Counted from the stretch's first letter, positions 1 through 12,042 are shown. The stretch: 64,000 nt of DNA from Macrothele yani (GCA_039090855.1 CM077034.1:228926005-228990004), one strand, 5' to 3'. Translations and numbers: made by a program. Notes: a model not told the origin generated them from the sequence alone.

Positions 1-210
1 TAGGTAGTTTTTGAAATCATTTTATCTTGCGAAATATTTTGAAAGGGTACACTATTTTCCTATTCATTTCCTGATACAACACTTATTATTTGTTTTAACC
101 TTTTATTTTTGATGCATTGCTTTGATGCATTTTTTTGATGCAGTCAGAAGAAAGGGTCCACGCATGAAGCACAAGCAATTCCTGGAAGTTCCACCCTCTG
201 GCAAGAATGC
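1..210. other. AT-rich DNA, nothing recognised
   Basis: AT-rich sequence with no coding signal or repeat that I recognise. The short open frame that starts here runs into the tandem duplication that follows and has no family resemblance. Confidence 0.5.
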
Positions 211-443
211 GTCCCTAACCCCAGTAAACAGAAACCCCATCACAATTTGCGAATACATCATTCCACTTATTTTACTCACATGGCTGATGCTTTACTCTGT
301 AGTGATATCATAGCCAAGGTACCAGCTGTCTATGTGTCCCTAACCCCAGTAAACAGAAACCCATCACAATTTGCGAATACATCATTCCACTTATTTTACT
401 CACACGGCTGATGCTTTACTCTGTAGTGATATCATAGCCAAGG
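211..443. repeat. Two-copy tandem duplication, period 125 bp
   Basis: A ~108-bp segment beginning GTCCCTAACCCCAGTAAACA (211-319) recurs almost unchanged at 336-443, separated by a short linker that differs. Only two copies are present. I do not recognise the unit. From 444 to about 840 the sequence is AT-rich with no feature I can name. Confidence 0.85.
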
Positions 444-845
444 CAAGAGCCGTCCACACACTCCCCTGGGTTGAATGCAAGTTCTGCGTTATTTGATCAG
501 CTGGGTGTTTTTATTGGAACTACACGGAAATCTATACATCTTTTTAGCACAAACAATTATTTTACACATGCTCTTTTATATCATTACTTAGCAAGCAAAA
601 CAACTTTTTTCAAGTACTATTTACGGAGTAATAAACTTTTTCAAGTTCTTTCAAGGACTTGAAAATGAACTTTTTATTCAAGGACTTTTCAAGGTTTTCG
701 AAGAGCGTATGAACCATGAGCAGGTGACACAAGCCAGAAGCGGCCACACAGATTAGCTACATCGACACACGTGGTATGTATGACCAAGATGCTGATCATT
801 CATACTGTACTGCCTAATGAACACATATTGTAAAAATCAAAGTCA

Positions 846-1692
846 TAACTGAGAGGGAGAGTGTGTGAGTGAAAGAGTGAGTGTAAGACTGTGAGAGTGA
901 GTGAGTGAGATAGAGTGTGAGATAGTGAGAGTGAGTGAGATAGAGTGTGAGATCGTGACAGTGAGTGAGTGTGAGAGTGAGATAGAGTGATAGAGAGTGA
1001 GTGAGTGAGTAGAATGTGAGTGACAGATAGAATGTGAGAGTGACTGAGATAGAATGTGAGTGAGTGAGATAGAATGTGAGAGTGAGCGAGATAGAATGTG
1101 AGAGTGAGTGAGATAGAATGTGAGAGTGAGAGAGAGAGAGATAGAGTGATAGAGTGAGATAGAGTGTGAGATAGTGAGAGTGAGATAGAGAGTGAGTGGG
1201 TGAGATAGTGAGTGAGTGAGTGTGAGATAGTGATAGAGAGTGAGTGAGTGAGTAGAATGTGAGTGACTGAGATAGAATGTGAGAGTGACTGAGATAGAAT
1301 GTGAGTGAGTGAGATAGAATGTGAGAGTGAGTGAGATAGAATGTGAGATTGAGTGAGATCGAATGTGAGAGTGAGTGAGATAGAGTGTGAGATAGTGAGT
1401 GAGTAAGACAGAGTGTGAGAGAGTGAGTGAGATAGAATGTGAGAGTGAGTGAGATAGAATGTGAGAGTGAGAGAATGAGATAGAGTGATAGAGTGTGAGG
1501 TGAGTGAGTGAGATAGAATGTGAGAGTGAGAGAGTGAGATAGAGTGATAGAGTGTGAGGTGAGTGAGATAGAATGTGAGAGTGAGATAGAATGTGAGAGT
1601 GAGATAGAATGTGAGAGTGAGATAGAATGTGAGAGTGAGTAAGACAGAATGTGAGTGAGTGAGTGAGTGAGTGAGTGAGAGAGAGTGTGAGT
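846..1692. repeat. GTGA/GAGA-rich minisatellite and microsatellite
   Basis: About 850 bp of purine-rich simple sequence built from GTGA, GAGA and the longer motif GTGAGATAGAATGTGAGA. On the complementary strand it stays open in one frame (Ser-His-Leu-Thr rich, 315 residues), but that is a consequence of the repeat having few stop codons and is not a gene. Confidence 0.95.
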
Positions 1693-1880
1693 GGTTGGTT
1701 GGTTGGCAGATTTTATGGCGCAAGAGCGCCAGACACAAGGCAGTCAAAGAAACAGTTTCAAAGACATGGTGTAACGGTTAAAATCCGGCTGATCTGATAA
1801 AAGTGAAAAATGATAATGATGAAAAGTGTAAAAACTAGATAAGGTTAAGAAAGTCAATTTGTTTTAAAAAGGAAAAGACT
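1693..1880 (+). repeat. Dispersed SINE-like repeat, copy 1
   Basis: Shares TGGCGCAAG and GAGCGCCAGACACA, a GGTTAAAATC-like stretch, GATAATGATGAAAAGT, and TTTTAAAAAGGAAAA with the insertion at 21065-21332. The second copy sits inside a Penelope-like element as a clean insertion, which shows that this is a mobile short repeat. No clear A and B boxes are visible, so SINE is a guess from size. Confidence 0.55.
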
Positions 1881-2550
1881 GAATGTGCCGCAGTGATCAT
1901 CTAAGGAGCCGCTCTAGCGTAGCTTTGTCGTCACTCAACAAATGAGAATGAAAAAAAGTGAAAACGAACACAACTACATAGAATATGAGTGACAGTGAGT
2001 CTGCAATTGCACACCTCACACATCCGTACAGCGTCATCACACAGAAAGAAGCAGAGTGTGAGTTAGTTAGTAAGCTAGTTTGTTTGTTAGTGTGTGCGTG
2101 CACTTATCAAACTTACTTCAGTCATGGATGGACCACAGATATAACTGATCAGGAAAAGACGAAGTTTGTCAGCTGAAGTTCCCGCTGAAAAGGAAGAAAT
2201 GCACATTTAAAAAAAGAAAAAAAAAAAAAAAAACCACATATTATGACATTACACAATAACTTTTCAGACTACCAACATATCAAAGCAGGGGTAAAATAAA
2301 TATAACACAGTTATAAGTTAAATGAAAGAGGAACTGCTTTACCTTCAGGATCAGTAATCATATCCATTAATGACTTTTCCTGAAAAAAAAAAACAAAAAA
2401 AAAACAATGGAAATATTGAATTGTATTAAAGTATACAAACAACAGCAATTTAATTCAATGCGACACTTAACATACTGCATAGCATATATTCATACAGCAT
2501 TGCAAATGTCATCAAGCTGCTTAATTATTCACTGCTATTTAGACAATATG
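1881..2550. other. No gene seen
   Basis: AT-rich, with A-tracts at 2209-2234 and 2381-2404. Short open frames on both strands have no family resemblance. Confidence 0.5.
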
Positions 2551-2697
2551 AATTTGAGGTTACTAACCTTTATTCCCTAAATCATTTAGGAGGTTTTCAC
2601 CTCTACACATTTCCAACACATATTTTTCGTGTTGGAAATGTGCAGAGGCGAAAACCTCCTAAATGATTTAGGGAATAAAGGCGAGTAACCTCAAAAT
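2551..2697. repeat. Near-perfect inverted repeat (hairpin), ~69-bp arms
   Basis: Left arm 2551-2619 and right arm 2629-2697 are reverse complements with only a few mismatches and a 9-nt spacer. It could be a miniature foldback element. No target-site duplication is obvious. Confidence 0.85.
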
Positions 2698-3680
2698 TTA
2701 TATTATACTGTATAGCTTTAAGCCAATCATTACTGGCTAGAATATCTAATACGCTAGATTTCATTTGCTTTAAAGTTTGAGCTGAAAACATGCCAATGTA
2801 AAAATTAATAGGTCGTCAAAAATCTCTTGGGGGGGATTATAATTAAACTTTTAAACTTTTTGCATGTCTTGGTTTATTATGCTGAAGCTGTGATAATAGA
2901 AAAAACCAAAAGTAACAACTGTAATATTAGCAGTGGAGTAGACATTCCACTCCTGTGGAAAAAAACCTTATCACTGAACAGGAAAAACATGAAAAAGAAA
3001 AGCAAGTATGAAACAACATGTCCACACTGATGTCAACAAAATATCACAATCAAGGTTTGTGGAATTGCCCAGACAACAATCGGCAACTTTCTGCCTTTCT
3101 GACATAAAATTAAAAGAATCGATTGTGATGCTAGATGAGAAGTGGGATCTTTGAACGTACATCAATTCATGGAAGACTGCACGAAAGACAACAAGTCACT
3201 CTTTGGTCCTGATAATGGAAAGTGGGAATTGTCAAAATACATAGAACTTAACAACATGCTAGTCCAGGCTTTTAACATTTTGGAATCATTTGTCATTTCA
3301 TTTTTAGTCCTTTTTTCATTTTTAAATGTCACAATCAACCTTCAAGAAGCACTTCGTTGCTTTTCAGGCTTAATATCACAGTCACTGGGATACTTCATTG
3401 ATTTCAAGCAATTTTCATTCAACTACACTTTAATCCACCATTTCATTATTATTGGTGTCCAAACCACCTGCAAATTCTGTGGGAGAATTCATGTAACACT
3501 TTGAAAGTCCAGCCCTATTATTTACTGACCAGCCTATAAGCCATTCCCTAGAATTCAAAAGCAGGATTTCTTTCAAAAACTTTTGGTTTATATGTTAGCA
3601 AATGAACTAAAGTTTACGTGCTGATAAAACTAAAAACTATGTACAAGAAACCTTCACACACGTAACTCACTCGAAGAAAC
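2698..3680. other. No recognised gene
   Basis: Contains open frames at 2827-3030 and 3142-3504 on the plus strand, neither with a start context, domain or composition that I recognise. They could be remnants of an old element. I assign no function. Confidence 0.4.
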
Positions 3681-3740
3681 TCCGTAGTGATTTTTAAGAA
3701 CTTTTAATAAAAGCCAAACGACTTCACAATTCGTGAGATC

Positions 3741-3768
3741 TTTCTGGACACCTTGTTCCCATCTTCAG
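3741..3768 (-). ncRNA. Hammerhead-ribozyme-like hairpin of PLE A
   Basis: On the minus strand the core CTGAAGA is followed by a short stem (TGGG with TCCA), a loop, and then GAAA. This is the order of a minimal hammerhead core. Hammerhead motifs in Penelope-like element ends are established knowledge; cleavage activity here is inferred, and helices I and III are weak. Confidence 0.5.
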
Positions 3769-3802
3769 ACAGATTCTCTCAGTCCGGTGCGCCCCCTATA
3801 TA

Positions 3803-5111
3803 CACAGTGCGTCAAAGAATTTTTAAGACTGGCGCGAGATTTCAGCCTACGGTGGCGCCACCAGTGTAATCGCGAATGCGTTATAAACCGTGACCATCTC
3901 CTTGCTTTCTGCCAAAAGTACTGCGCAGTTGTTAAAGTAACTCAAACGAAACGGCAGTTCATTAGAGAAGTCAAATTTTTTTTCATGTTCAATTATTAAG
4001 ATGGAACAAAGGGCTCTTATTAAATTTAACGCAAAACTTGGTAAAAGTGCCTCGGAAACGTACCAAATGATGAAACAAGTTTACAATGAGTTTTGTTTAA
4101 GTAGATCAAATGTTTTCCTGTGGCACAAACGTTTTTTTGGACGCTAGAAGATGATAAGCATACCGGAAGACCAAGTTCATCTAAGACACCTGAGATTATG
4201 GAAAAAGTGCGTGATTTTGTGGCAAACAATCAATGTGCGTCACTAAGAATGATGGAAGAGTCTTTAAACATCAACAAAGAAACGATTCGAACCATCCTGC
4301 ATGAAGATTTGGACAAAACAAAAGTCTGTGCTAAATTTGTTCCACACACGTTAACCAATGAACAAAAATCAAGGAGAAGTGCACATTGCAGAGACATCAT
4401 TTCAGCCGCTGAAAATGATCCAAACTTCTTAAAATCAATTGTTACAGGTGATGAAACATGGTGTTTTCAATATGATCCTAAAACAAGGCGACAAAGTGCG
4501 GAATGGAAGTCAAAAAACTTGCCACAAGTAAAAAAAAACAAGAAAAGTTCCATCGAAAATCAAAGCGAAGCTCATTACATTCTTCGATAGTAAGGGTATT
4601 TATTATCCACAAAGAATTTGTTCCAAGTGGACAAACAATTACTGGTGAGTTTTATTTAAATGTTTTGAGGCATTTGATGGGCAGAATTCGTCGCATTCGT
4701 CCAGAATATTGAGATGAAAACAGTTGCTGTTTGTTGCACAATAATGCACCCAGTCACACCTCACTTCTTGTTCGTAGATTTTTGATGAAAAATAACGTCT
4801 GTGTGTTGAATCAGCCACCGTATTTGCCTGATTTAGCACCCTGCGACTTTTCTTTGTTCCCAAAACTTAAAATGACGTTAAAAGGGTGTTATTTTGATGA
4901 TATTTCAACCATACAAACAGCTTCGACGTGTGCTTTGGAGGCAATTCCGCAAAGTGAACTGGAACAGGCATTCGAATCATTATTAAATCGCTGTAACAAG
5001 TGCATTGAAGCCAGAGGGACTTATTTTGAATAACAAACCAAAACAAATTATAATTTCTTTTTTCTATTTCATTTTACAGACCCAGTCTTAAAAATTATTT
5101 GCCACACTGTG
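3803..5111 (+). mobile_element. Mariner element copy 1, complete ends
   Basis: Terminal inverted repeats CACAGTGCGTCAAAG (left) and the reverse complement of CACAGTGTGGCAAAT (right) bound 1309 bp. TA dinucleotides flank it at 3801-3802 and 5112-5113, the mariner target-site duplication. It lies inside PLE A, so it arrived later. Copies 2 and 3 of the same family are at 10740-12040 and 43260-44559. Confidence 0.93.
4001..5033 (+). pseudogene. Mariner transposase, broken (copy 1)
   Basis: Starts MEQRALIKFNAKLGKSASET, the paired-like DNA-binding domain of a mariner transposase, and ends in YFE followed by stop. About 340 residues would be the normal length. The frame shifts after WHKRF at about 4128-4141 (an extra T in a seven-T run plus the lesion shared by all three copies), again near 4530-4600, and has a stop at 4710. 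The first catalytic aspartate is visible in TGDETW. The second is replaced: HNNAPSH instead of HDNAPSH. The third is in PDLAPCDF. The enzyme cannot be made from this copy. Confidence 0.92.
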
Positions 5112-5359
5112 TATACACACTGAAGTTACAGCAATGACGCATGTCACAAATAAGCATGCACAGTTTTACTCCCCCTTCCAATGTTTTCAGATTAGGTAGA
5201 GACCATTACAAAATTATAATAATTGTAAACACAGGTACATCACCAACTCGATTGAATGCCATCATTTTACAACACAGACACACACAAACACTAATCAAAC
5301 ACCTGCTACAGAATACACATACTACAAATTCAAACTATAAACTTAAAACATACAAAAAA

Positions 5360-5740
5360 TCAAAAGTTAATATTGGTGTTGCAAACTGGAACAAGTTGTT
5401 TCCAGGCCTCCGGTATATCACAAGGGTTAGCATATATGCTCAAACTCTCAGCTAACAATAATGACGGAATGTCAGGTTGTGAAGACAGTATACTTACAAG
5501 ACTCCAATCTGGATAATGTATTCCATCTCGAGTCAAGCGTGCTAATGGCTGTGTTCCCTGCTCCATTCTTAACAGCATATTTATGTTCCAACAAACGAAA
5601 TTGTAACGCACGCTTTGCAGAACCAATGTATTGTTTGGGTTGCACGGAATCGTTCATGGGTGGAAGGGGTATACTGTAAACACCATGACGTTCCTGTATA
5701 CCTGCAATGTCATGGTGTGTTACTATGGAGCCTGTTGAAG
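5360..5740 (-). pseudogene. GIY-YIG endonuclease fragment of PLE A
   Basis: Minus-strand reading gives HGVYSIPLPP then QYIGSAKRALQFRLLEHKYA, the GIY and YIG signatures with the following Arg and His. After a frameshift it continues with ARLTRDGIHYPDW. The same arrangement (GVYSIPL, KYIGSTKG, LNEHKYAV, RVRDGVHYPIW) is present in PLE B at about 21.0-21.6 kb, so the two are related. In PLEs this domain makes the nick used for target-primed reverse transcription. Confidence 0.85.
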
Positions 5741-5741
5741 A

Positions 5742-5770
5742 ATATATATATATATATATATTATATATAG
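5742..5770. repeat. (TA)n microsatellite at the RTE A 5' junction
   Basis: A run of about 28 bp of alternating T and A directly precedes the first RTE-derived codon. Confidence 0.9.
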
Positions 5771-8370
5771 AATAAAGTTGTAGAAGTTGAAAGTTCCTCT
5801 GACAGAGCTGCACGACTCGTTATCCAACTCTCGAGAAGATACCAGGTTCAGATTATTCAAACTTATGCACCCACCACAAGTCATCCTGAAGAGGAAATTG
5901 AAGAATTTTATGAGGAAATTCGTCATCTAAATAATTAAGGTAAGCAGCATTTGAAGATAATTATGGGAGATTTCAATGCAAAAATAGGGCAACGGCAATA
6001 GAATGAAACTTCTGTAGGTAAATTCGGTCACGGCAACAGAAACCAGTGTGGAAATACTCTCGTTGAGTTTGCAGAGGCAGAAGGGTTTTCCATCTTGAAC
6101 TCCTTTTTCAAGAAAAAGCCGCACAGGAAATGGACATGGGGACATCCAAATGGGACGACAAGTGAAATTGATTTTATTATGTGTAACAAAAAATTCGTCA
6201 TAGAAGACTGCAGTGTGCTAAACAAGTTCAACACAGGTAGTGACCATAGATTGGTGAGATGTAAGATGCACCTCAACACTAAACTCGAACGTGGCAAGCT
6301 CATAAGACAAACAAAATGTATTGACATAACCAACCTTAAAAAACACCATAATACCTTCAAGTTAGAACTGAAGAACAGATTCTCTGCGTTAGAAGGCCTA
6401 ACATCGGAAGAAGTGGATATTTCTGAAGTTAACAGAAAAGTAACCAAAGTTCTTATGGAAACAGCAACAAAATTAGTTGGGTCTAAGAACAAGTTGCATA
6501 TGAACAAATTATCAGGAAAAACCAAAATGTTGATGCAAAAAAGAAGAGAGATGAGGACAACTAAAGAAAATGTGACTTCCAAAGTGGAATACATAGAGCT
6601 ATGCAAGACAGTACGAAAAAGTATCACTGAAGACGTAAGGAAATTCAACTGTGAACTAGTGAGGAAAGCAATTGAAAACAACCAAAGCCTAAAGATAGCA
6701 AAAAGACATCTCAGTAAGGGAAGAAAACAGATTATGGCTCTGAGAAAAGAAGATGGTTCTATAACAAGAAATAGAGGCGAAATTTTGACAAGAGTGAAAG
6801 ATTTCTACTCCAAATTATATGAAAGGGATGATACATGTACTCCAGACATCATGAAAGATACCAGTACCAGAGTTCTTCCAGTCCTCCCAGCAGAAGTTGC
6901 ACATGCAATCAAGAACATGAAGCGGGGAAAGCTCCAGGAGAAGATGGAATTACTGTAGACATCATACAAGAAGCAAGTGGAGAAATCCAAACAGTACTTG
7001 CCCAAATTTTCACTCGATGCCTTAATGAAGGGAAGATTCCTCAGGATTGGAACAACGCTACAATGATCCTGCTACATAAGAAAGGTGACATTGAGGATCT
7101 CTGGAACTACAGACCTATCAGCCTCCTATCAGTGGTTTATAAAATCTTCACTAAAGTTCTTTCACACCGCTTGAAGGTAACACTGGACATGGCTCAACCG
7201 AGAGAACAAGCTGGATTCAGGAGTGGCTACAGCACAATAGATCATATCCACGTACTGAGAGAACTAATTGAAAGAGCGAGGGAATATGAACTTCCATTGT
7301 GCATGGCTTTTATCGATTATGAAAAAGCCTTTGATTCGGTGAAACCATCAGCAGTTGCAATGGCTCTGAAATCCTGCGGTATTGAAGATGCATACATTAA
7401 TATTATTAATAACATCTATGAAAATGCAAGTGCAAAGATTCGGCTGTTTGAAAATACAACACACATAAAAATTGGAAAGGGAGTGAGACAAGGTGACACC
7501 ATATCTCCGAAGGTCTTTAATGCCACATTGGAAAATGTCTTTCAATCACTGAACTGGGAAAACAAAGGGATAAAGATTAATGGAGATTATCTAACCCACC
7601 TTCGTTTTGCTGATGACGTAGTCATTTTTGCAACTACCCCATCAGAGCTGCAGCGTATGATCCAGGAACTTGCTGACAAGAGTAAAGAAGTGGGATTAAA
7701 AATGAACTTTCAGAAGACAAAAGTGATGTTCAATGCTTTTACAAGAAATGAAGATTTATCGATTGATGGAGAAAAGCTGTAGATAACAGACACGTACATT
7801 TATGTTGGACAGCAGATATCAAGTGAGGGTCACATTGATGAAGAAATTAATCGGCGTACAAAACTTGCCTGGAGAGCTTTTGGAAGAAACAGCATAATTT
7901 TCAAGAGCAATATGCCATTATGTCTTAAAAGAAAAGTGTTTGATCAATGCATCCTTCCAGTGCTTACGTATGGTGCAGAGACGTGGACCTTAACTAAAAG
8001 AGACATACAAAGGCTGCAAACAACTCAAAGCAGCATGGAGAGGTGCATGCTTGGTGTAACCAGGAGAGATAAGAAGAGGAACTCGTGGATCCGAAAAATG
8101 ACAAGAGTGGAAGACATCATGATCAGAGTTAAATCCCTGAAATGGCAATGGGCTGGACATACTGCCAGAAGGACAGACCAACGATGGACAGCCGAAATTT
8201 TAGATTGGATTCCAAGGGACGGGAAAAGACCCAGGAGAAGACCACGTGGGAGATGGGTGGATGAAATTCGAAAGTATGCGGGAGTGACATGGAGGAGACT
8301 GGCACAAGACAGACCGTTGTGGAGGAAACTAGGGGAGACCTTCGTCCAGCAGTGGATCGATAATGGTTGA
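5771..8370 (+). pseudogene. Endonuclease/reverse transcriptase of RTE copy A, broken
   Basis: The frame reads TYAPTTSHPEEEIEEFYEEI, then MGDFNAKIG and SDHRLVR of the endonuclease, a long Lys-rich linker, and the reverse transcriptase: NYRPISLLSVVYKIFTKVL, EQAGFRSGYSTIDH, AFIDYEKAFDSV, GVRQGDTISPK, LRFADDVVIFA (catalytic FADD) and GLKMNFQKTKVM. The C-terminal part (ETWTLTKRDIQRLQ to QQWIDNG) is the usual RTE tail. In-frame stops lie at 5936, 5999 and 7780, and one A is missing in the GGGGAAAGC run near 6933. The first ~100 endonuclease residues are absent. Confidence 0.92.
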
Positions 8371-8383
8371 CAATGATGATGAT
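5771..8383 (+). mobile_element. RTE-type LINE copy A, 5'-truncated
   Basis: Begins inside the apurinic/apyrimidinic endonuclease domain and runs through the reverse transcriptase to the stop at 8370, then ends in a short TGATGAT-type tail. Such short tandem tails instead of poly(A) are typical of the RTE clade. Four further copies (B-E) in the window are nearly identical in sequence, pointing to recent activity. No clear target-site duplication could be read at this copy. Confidence 0.92.
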
Positions 8384-8389
8384 ATTGAA

Positions 8390-8600
8390 ACACTGATATC
8401 CAATCTCATTACCTGAATGGTGATATGTGAGTTTTCCCAAATGAGTTCATGAACAGCAGCAAGGGTTCTCTTGTTCAAGGCCTCCTTTGGTCTTTCTGCT
8501 TGAGGAAAGTTTCTACATTTTGGAAACACTTCTCAGAATTTGAGCATCGATTTGGTAATAGTGCCATATGAGCATGTATGAGCCCCATATACTAGTGATA
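8390..8600 (-). pseudogene. Possible mariner transposase N-terminal fragment
   Basis: Minus-strand reading gives ERPKEALNKRTLAAVHELIW then ENSHITIQ, which resembles the second helix-turn-helix region of mariner transposases (a GRP-like turn, then an 'AAVxELIxENxxIT' helix). It is short, and the RTE A tail cuts it off. A chance resemblance cannot be excluded. Confidence 0.4.
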
Positions 8601-8619
8601 AATCAGCAGGAATTTATTT

Positions 8620-10250
8620 CAGGACATGCACAAGCCACATCTTCTCAAGTCTTCTCTAGGCTTCATAACAACAACAACCTGTTTGAGGAAGTCCATGAGC
8701 TGCATCTTCTCCAATCTTGAGTGGGCTCCACAGCAACAATTTATTTCAGGCTGACCACAAACTGCATCTTGTCTTCAGTAGGATCCACAGCAGCAATTTA
8801 TTTCAGCTACATCAAGTCTTCAGTAGGCTCCATAGCAAGCAAGCATTTCAGGGATTTCACAGGATGTATCTTTGCCACTCTTCAGTAGGCTCCATAGTAT
8901 TTTATTTCAAGGCATCCATGAGCTGCATGTTTAGTTTTCATGAGGCTCTATAGCAATAATTTCAGGGTGTTTGTAAGCTGCATCTTTTCCAGTCTTCAGT
9001 AGGCTCCATAGCAACAGTTAATTTCAGGGCATCCATGAGCTGCATCTTCTCCAGTCTTCAGTTAGTTCCATAGCATCAACTGATAACAGCACATCCATGA
9101 GCTGTGTCTCCATTCTTCAGCAGACACCATAGCAACAATTTATTTCAGGTATCCACAAGCTGCATCTTCTCAAGTCTTCAGTAGGCTTCAAAGCAACAAT
9201 TTATTTTTGGGTGTCTATGAGCTGCATATTCTCTAGTCTTTAGCAGGCTCCACAGCAACAATTTATTTCAGGGCACCCACGAGCTGCATCCTCTGCAGTC
9301 TTCAGTGGGCTCCACAGCAACAATTTATTTCAGGCTGACCACAAACTGCATCTTGTCTTCAATAGGATCCACAGCAGCAATTTATTTCAGCTACATCAAG
9401 TCTTCAGTAGGCTCCATTGCAAGCAAGTATTTCAGGGATTTCACAGGATGTATCTTTGCCACTCTTCAGTAGGCTCCATAGTATTTTATTTCAAGGCATC
9501 CATGAGCTGCATCTTTAGTTTTCATGAGGCTCTATAGCAATAATTTCAGGGTGTTCGTTAGCTGCATCTTTTCCAGTCTTCAGTAGGCTCCAAGCAACAG
9601 TTAATTTCAGGGAATCCATGAGCTGCATCTTCTCCAGTCTTCAGTAGGTTCCATAGCATCAACTGATAACAGCACATCCATGAGCTGTGTCTCCACCATA
9701 GCAACAATTTATTTCAGGTATCCACAAGCTGCATCTTCTCAAGTCTTCAGTAGGTTTCAAAGCAACAATTTATTTTAGGGTGCCTATGGGCTGCATATTC
9801 TAGTCTTTAGCAGGTTCCACAGCAACACTTTATTTCAGGGCACCCACGAGCTACATCCTCTGCAGTCTTCAGTAGGCTCCATAGTAAGATTTCATTTTAG
9901 GGTGTCCATGATTGCATCTTCTCTAGTCTTCAGTAGGCTCCACAGCAACAATTTATTTCAGGATATCCACAAGCTACATCAAGTCTTCAGTAGGCTACAT
10001 AGCAACCATGTATTTCAGGGATTTCACAGGATGTATCTTTGCCACTCTTCAGTAGGCTTCATAGTAATTTATTTCAGGGCATCCATGAGCTACATTTTTA
10101 GTCTTCAGTAGGCTCCATAGCAACAGTTTATTTCAAGGCATCCATGAGCTACATGTGCAGTCTTCAGTAGACTCCATATCACAATTTATTTCAGGGCATC
10201 CATGAGATGCATCTTCAGTCTTCAGTAAGCTCCACAGCAACAATGCAGAA
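8620..10250. repeat. ~60-bp satellite with a 583-bp higher-order period
   Basis: The monomer contains CTTCAGTAGGCTCCATAGCA, then ACAATTTATTTCAGGGCATC and CATGAGCTGCATCTTCTCCA, about 60 bp with indels. Landmarks such as CAGGCTGACCACAAACTGCA recur at 8748 and 9331, which shows a higher-order unit of ~583 bp (about ten monomers), with a third partial unit after 9900. No coding potential is supported. Confidence 0.9.
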
Positions 10251-10737
10251 ATTTCACAGAACAAGTTTTACACATCACCAAACGAGGACAGAAAGGATTA
10301 TACTACACTTATTTTGAACATGTAATGACAAGTTTAGATCAGCCTTCAAGTAGGCTATAGCTCGTTAACTCTGCAAGAGTCAAAATCTGCAGGCCTGTTT
10401 TCAGCACTGTTTCAACGCTCGATCGCCTCGACATAGTTTGTGTGACCAACAGAAGTCGCATAGAACATTTATAAGGTATGAAAACAAAATCTGGACAGTT
10501 TTTCCTTTATCATATGTATATTTAAGTGCAGTATATTTATAAACACATAAAATACAGTAATTTGAAATTGGATGAATCATTTTGAATTACCCTATATACC
10601 TGCAAGAATTTTTTTTTAGATAGTACTGTACATCATACTCCCATGGATACTTTTAAATATTCCACAATGTGAGAAACAGTATACAGGCTTTTCAGCTTAC
10701 AAGGTGCTAGCTAAACAAGATATCATGACCACGTAAA
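10251..10737. other. No gene seen
   Basis: AT-rich spacer between the satellite and mariner copy 2. Nothing in it is recognised. Confidence 0.5.
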
Positions 10738-10739
10738 TA

Positions 10740-12040
10740 CACACTGCGTCAAAGAATTTTTAAGACTGGCGCTAGATTTCAGCCTACGGTGGCGCCACCA
10801 GTGTAATCGCGAATGCGTTATAAACCGTGACCATCTGCTTGCTTTCTGCCAAAAGTACTGCGCAGTTGTTAAAGTAACTCAAACGAAACGGCCGTTCATT
10901 AGAGAAGTCAAATTTTTTTCATGTTCAATTATTAAGATGGAACAAAGGGCTGTTATTAAATTTAACGCAAAACTTGGTAAAAGTGCCTCGGAAACAAACC
11001 AAATGATGAAACAAGTTTAATGTGAGTTTTGTTTAAGTAGATCAAATGTTTTCCTGTGGCACAAACGTTTTTTGGACGCTAGAAGATGATAAGCGTACCG
11101 GAAGACCAAGTTCATCTAGGACACCTGAGATTATTGAAAAAGTGCGTGATTTCGTGGCAAACAATCGATGTGCGTCACTAAGAATGATGGAAGAGTCTTT
11201 AAACATCAACAAAGAAACGATTTGAACCATCCTGCATGAAGATTTGGGCAAAACAAAAGTCTGTGCTAAATTTGTTCCACACACGTTAACCAATGAACAA
11301 AAATCAAGGCGAAGTGCACATTGCAGAGACATCATTTCAGCCGCTGAAAATGATCCAAACTTCTTTAAATCGATTGTTACTGGTGATGAAACATGGTGTT
11401 TTCAATATGATCCTGAAACAAAGCGACAAAGTGCGGAATGGAAGTAAAAAACTCACCACAACCCAAAAAACAAGAAAAGTTCCATCGAAAATTAAAACAA
11501 TGCTCATTACATTCTTCGATAGTAAGGGTATTATCCGCAAAGAATTTGTTCCAAGTGGACAAACAATTACTGGTGAGTTTTATTTAAATGTTTTGAGGCG
11601 TTTTAATGGGCAGAATTCGTCGCATTCGTTCAGAATATCGGGATGAAAACAGTTGGTGTTTGTTGCACGATAATGCACGCAGTCACACCGCATTTCTTGT
11701 TCGTAGATTTTTGGCGAAAAATAACGTCTGTGTGTTGCATCATCCACCGTATTCGCCTGATTTAGCACCCTGCGACTTTTCTTTGTTCCCAAAACTTAAA
11801 ATGACGTTAAAAGGGTGTTATTTTGATGATATTTCGACCATACAAACAGCTTCGACGCGTGCTTTGGAGGCAATTCCGCAAAGTGAACTGGAACAGGCAT
11901 TCGAATCATTATTAAATCGCTGTAACAAGTGTATTGAAGCCGAAGGGACTTATTTTGAATAACAAACCAAAACAAATTATAATTTCTTGCTTCTATTTCA
12001 TTTTACAGACCCAGTCTTAAAAATTCTTTGCCACGCTGTG
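10740..12040 (+). mobile_element. Mariner element copy 2, complete ends
   Basis: Same family as 3803-5111. The left end CACACTGCGTCAAAG has lost part of the terminal repeat relative to copy 1. The right end is the reverse complement of CACAGCGTGGCAAAG. TA flanks at 10738-10739 and 12041-12042. Confidence 0.92.
10937..11962 (+). pseudogene. Mariner transposase, broken (copy 2)
   Basis: Starts with MEQRAVIKFNAKLGKSASET, then meets a stop in KQV-stop near 11019, the shared frameshift after WHKRFLDAR at about 11085, a stop at 11224 and a one-base loss after SAEWK near 11447. Aspartates remain in TGDETW, HDNARSH (Pro to Arg beside it) and PDLAPCDF. The DD34D triad is therefore present, but the frame is not open. 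Confidence 0.92.
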
Positions 12041-12042
12041 TA

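Larger units (their letters stand above)
3690..5740 (-). mobile_element. Penelope-like element A, 3' part, split by mariner copy 1
   Basis: Read on the minus strand, a GIY-YIG endonuclease segment (about 5740 to 5470) is followed by non-coding 3' sequence down to about 5114, then by mariner copy 1 (3803-5111, TA duplicated). It seems to resume at 3800-3690, where the hammerhead-like hairpin typical of PLE ends is found. The reverse transcriptase is absent, so this is a 5'-truncated copy. The upstream end abuts a (TA)n run and RTE copy A. Confidence 0.7.

Noticed and set aside
800..1747. 315-residue open frame on the minus strand, Ser/His/Leu/Thr rich
   Set aside because: It is the translation of GTGA/GAGA simple sequence, which has few stops in that frame. 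No domain, no start context.
2827..3504. Host coding exons at 2827-3030 and 3142-3504
   Set aside because: No domain resemblance, no splice-site pair that joins them convincingly, and low-complexity AT-rich codons.
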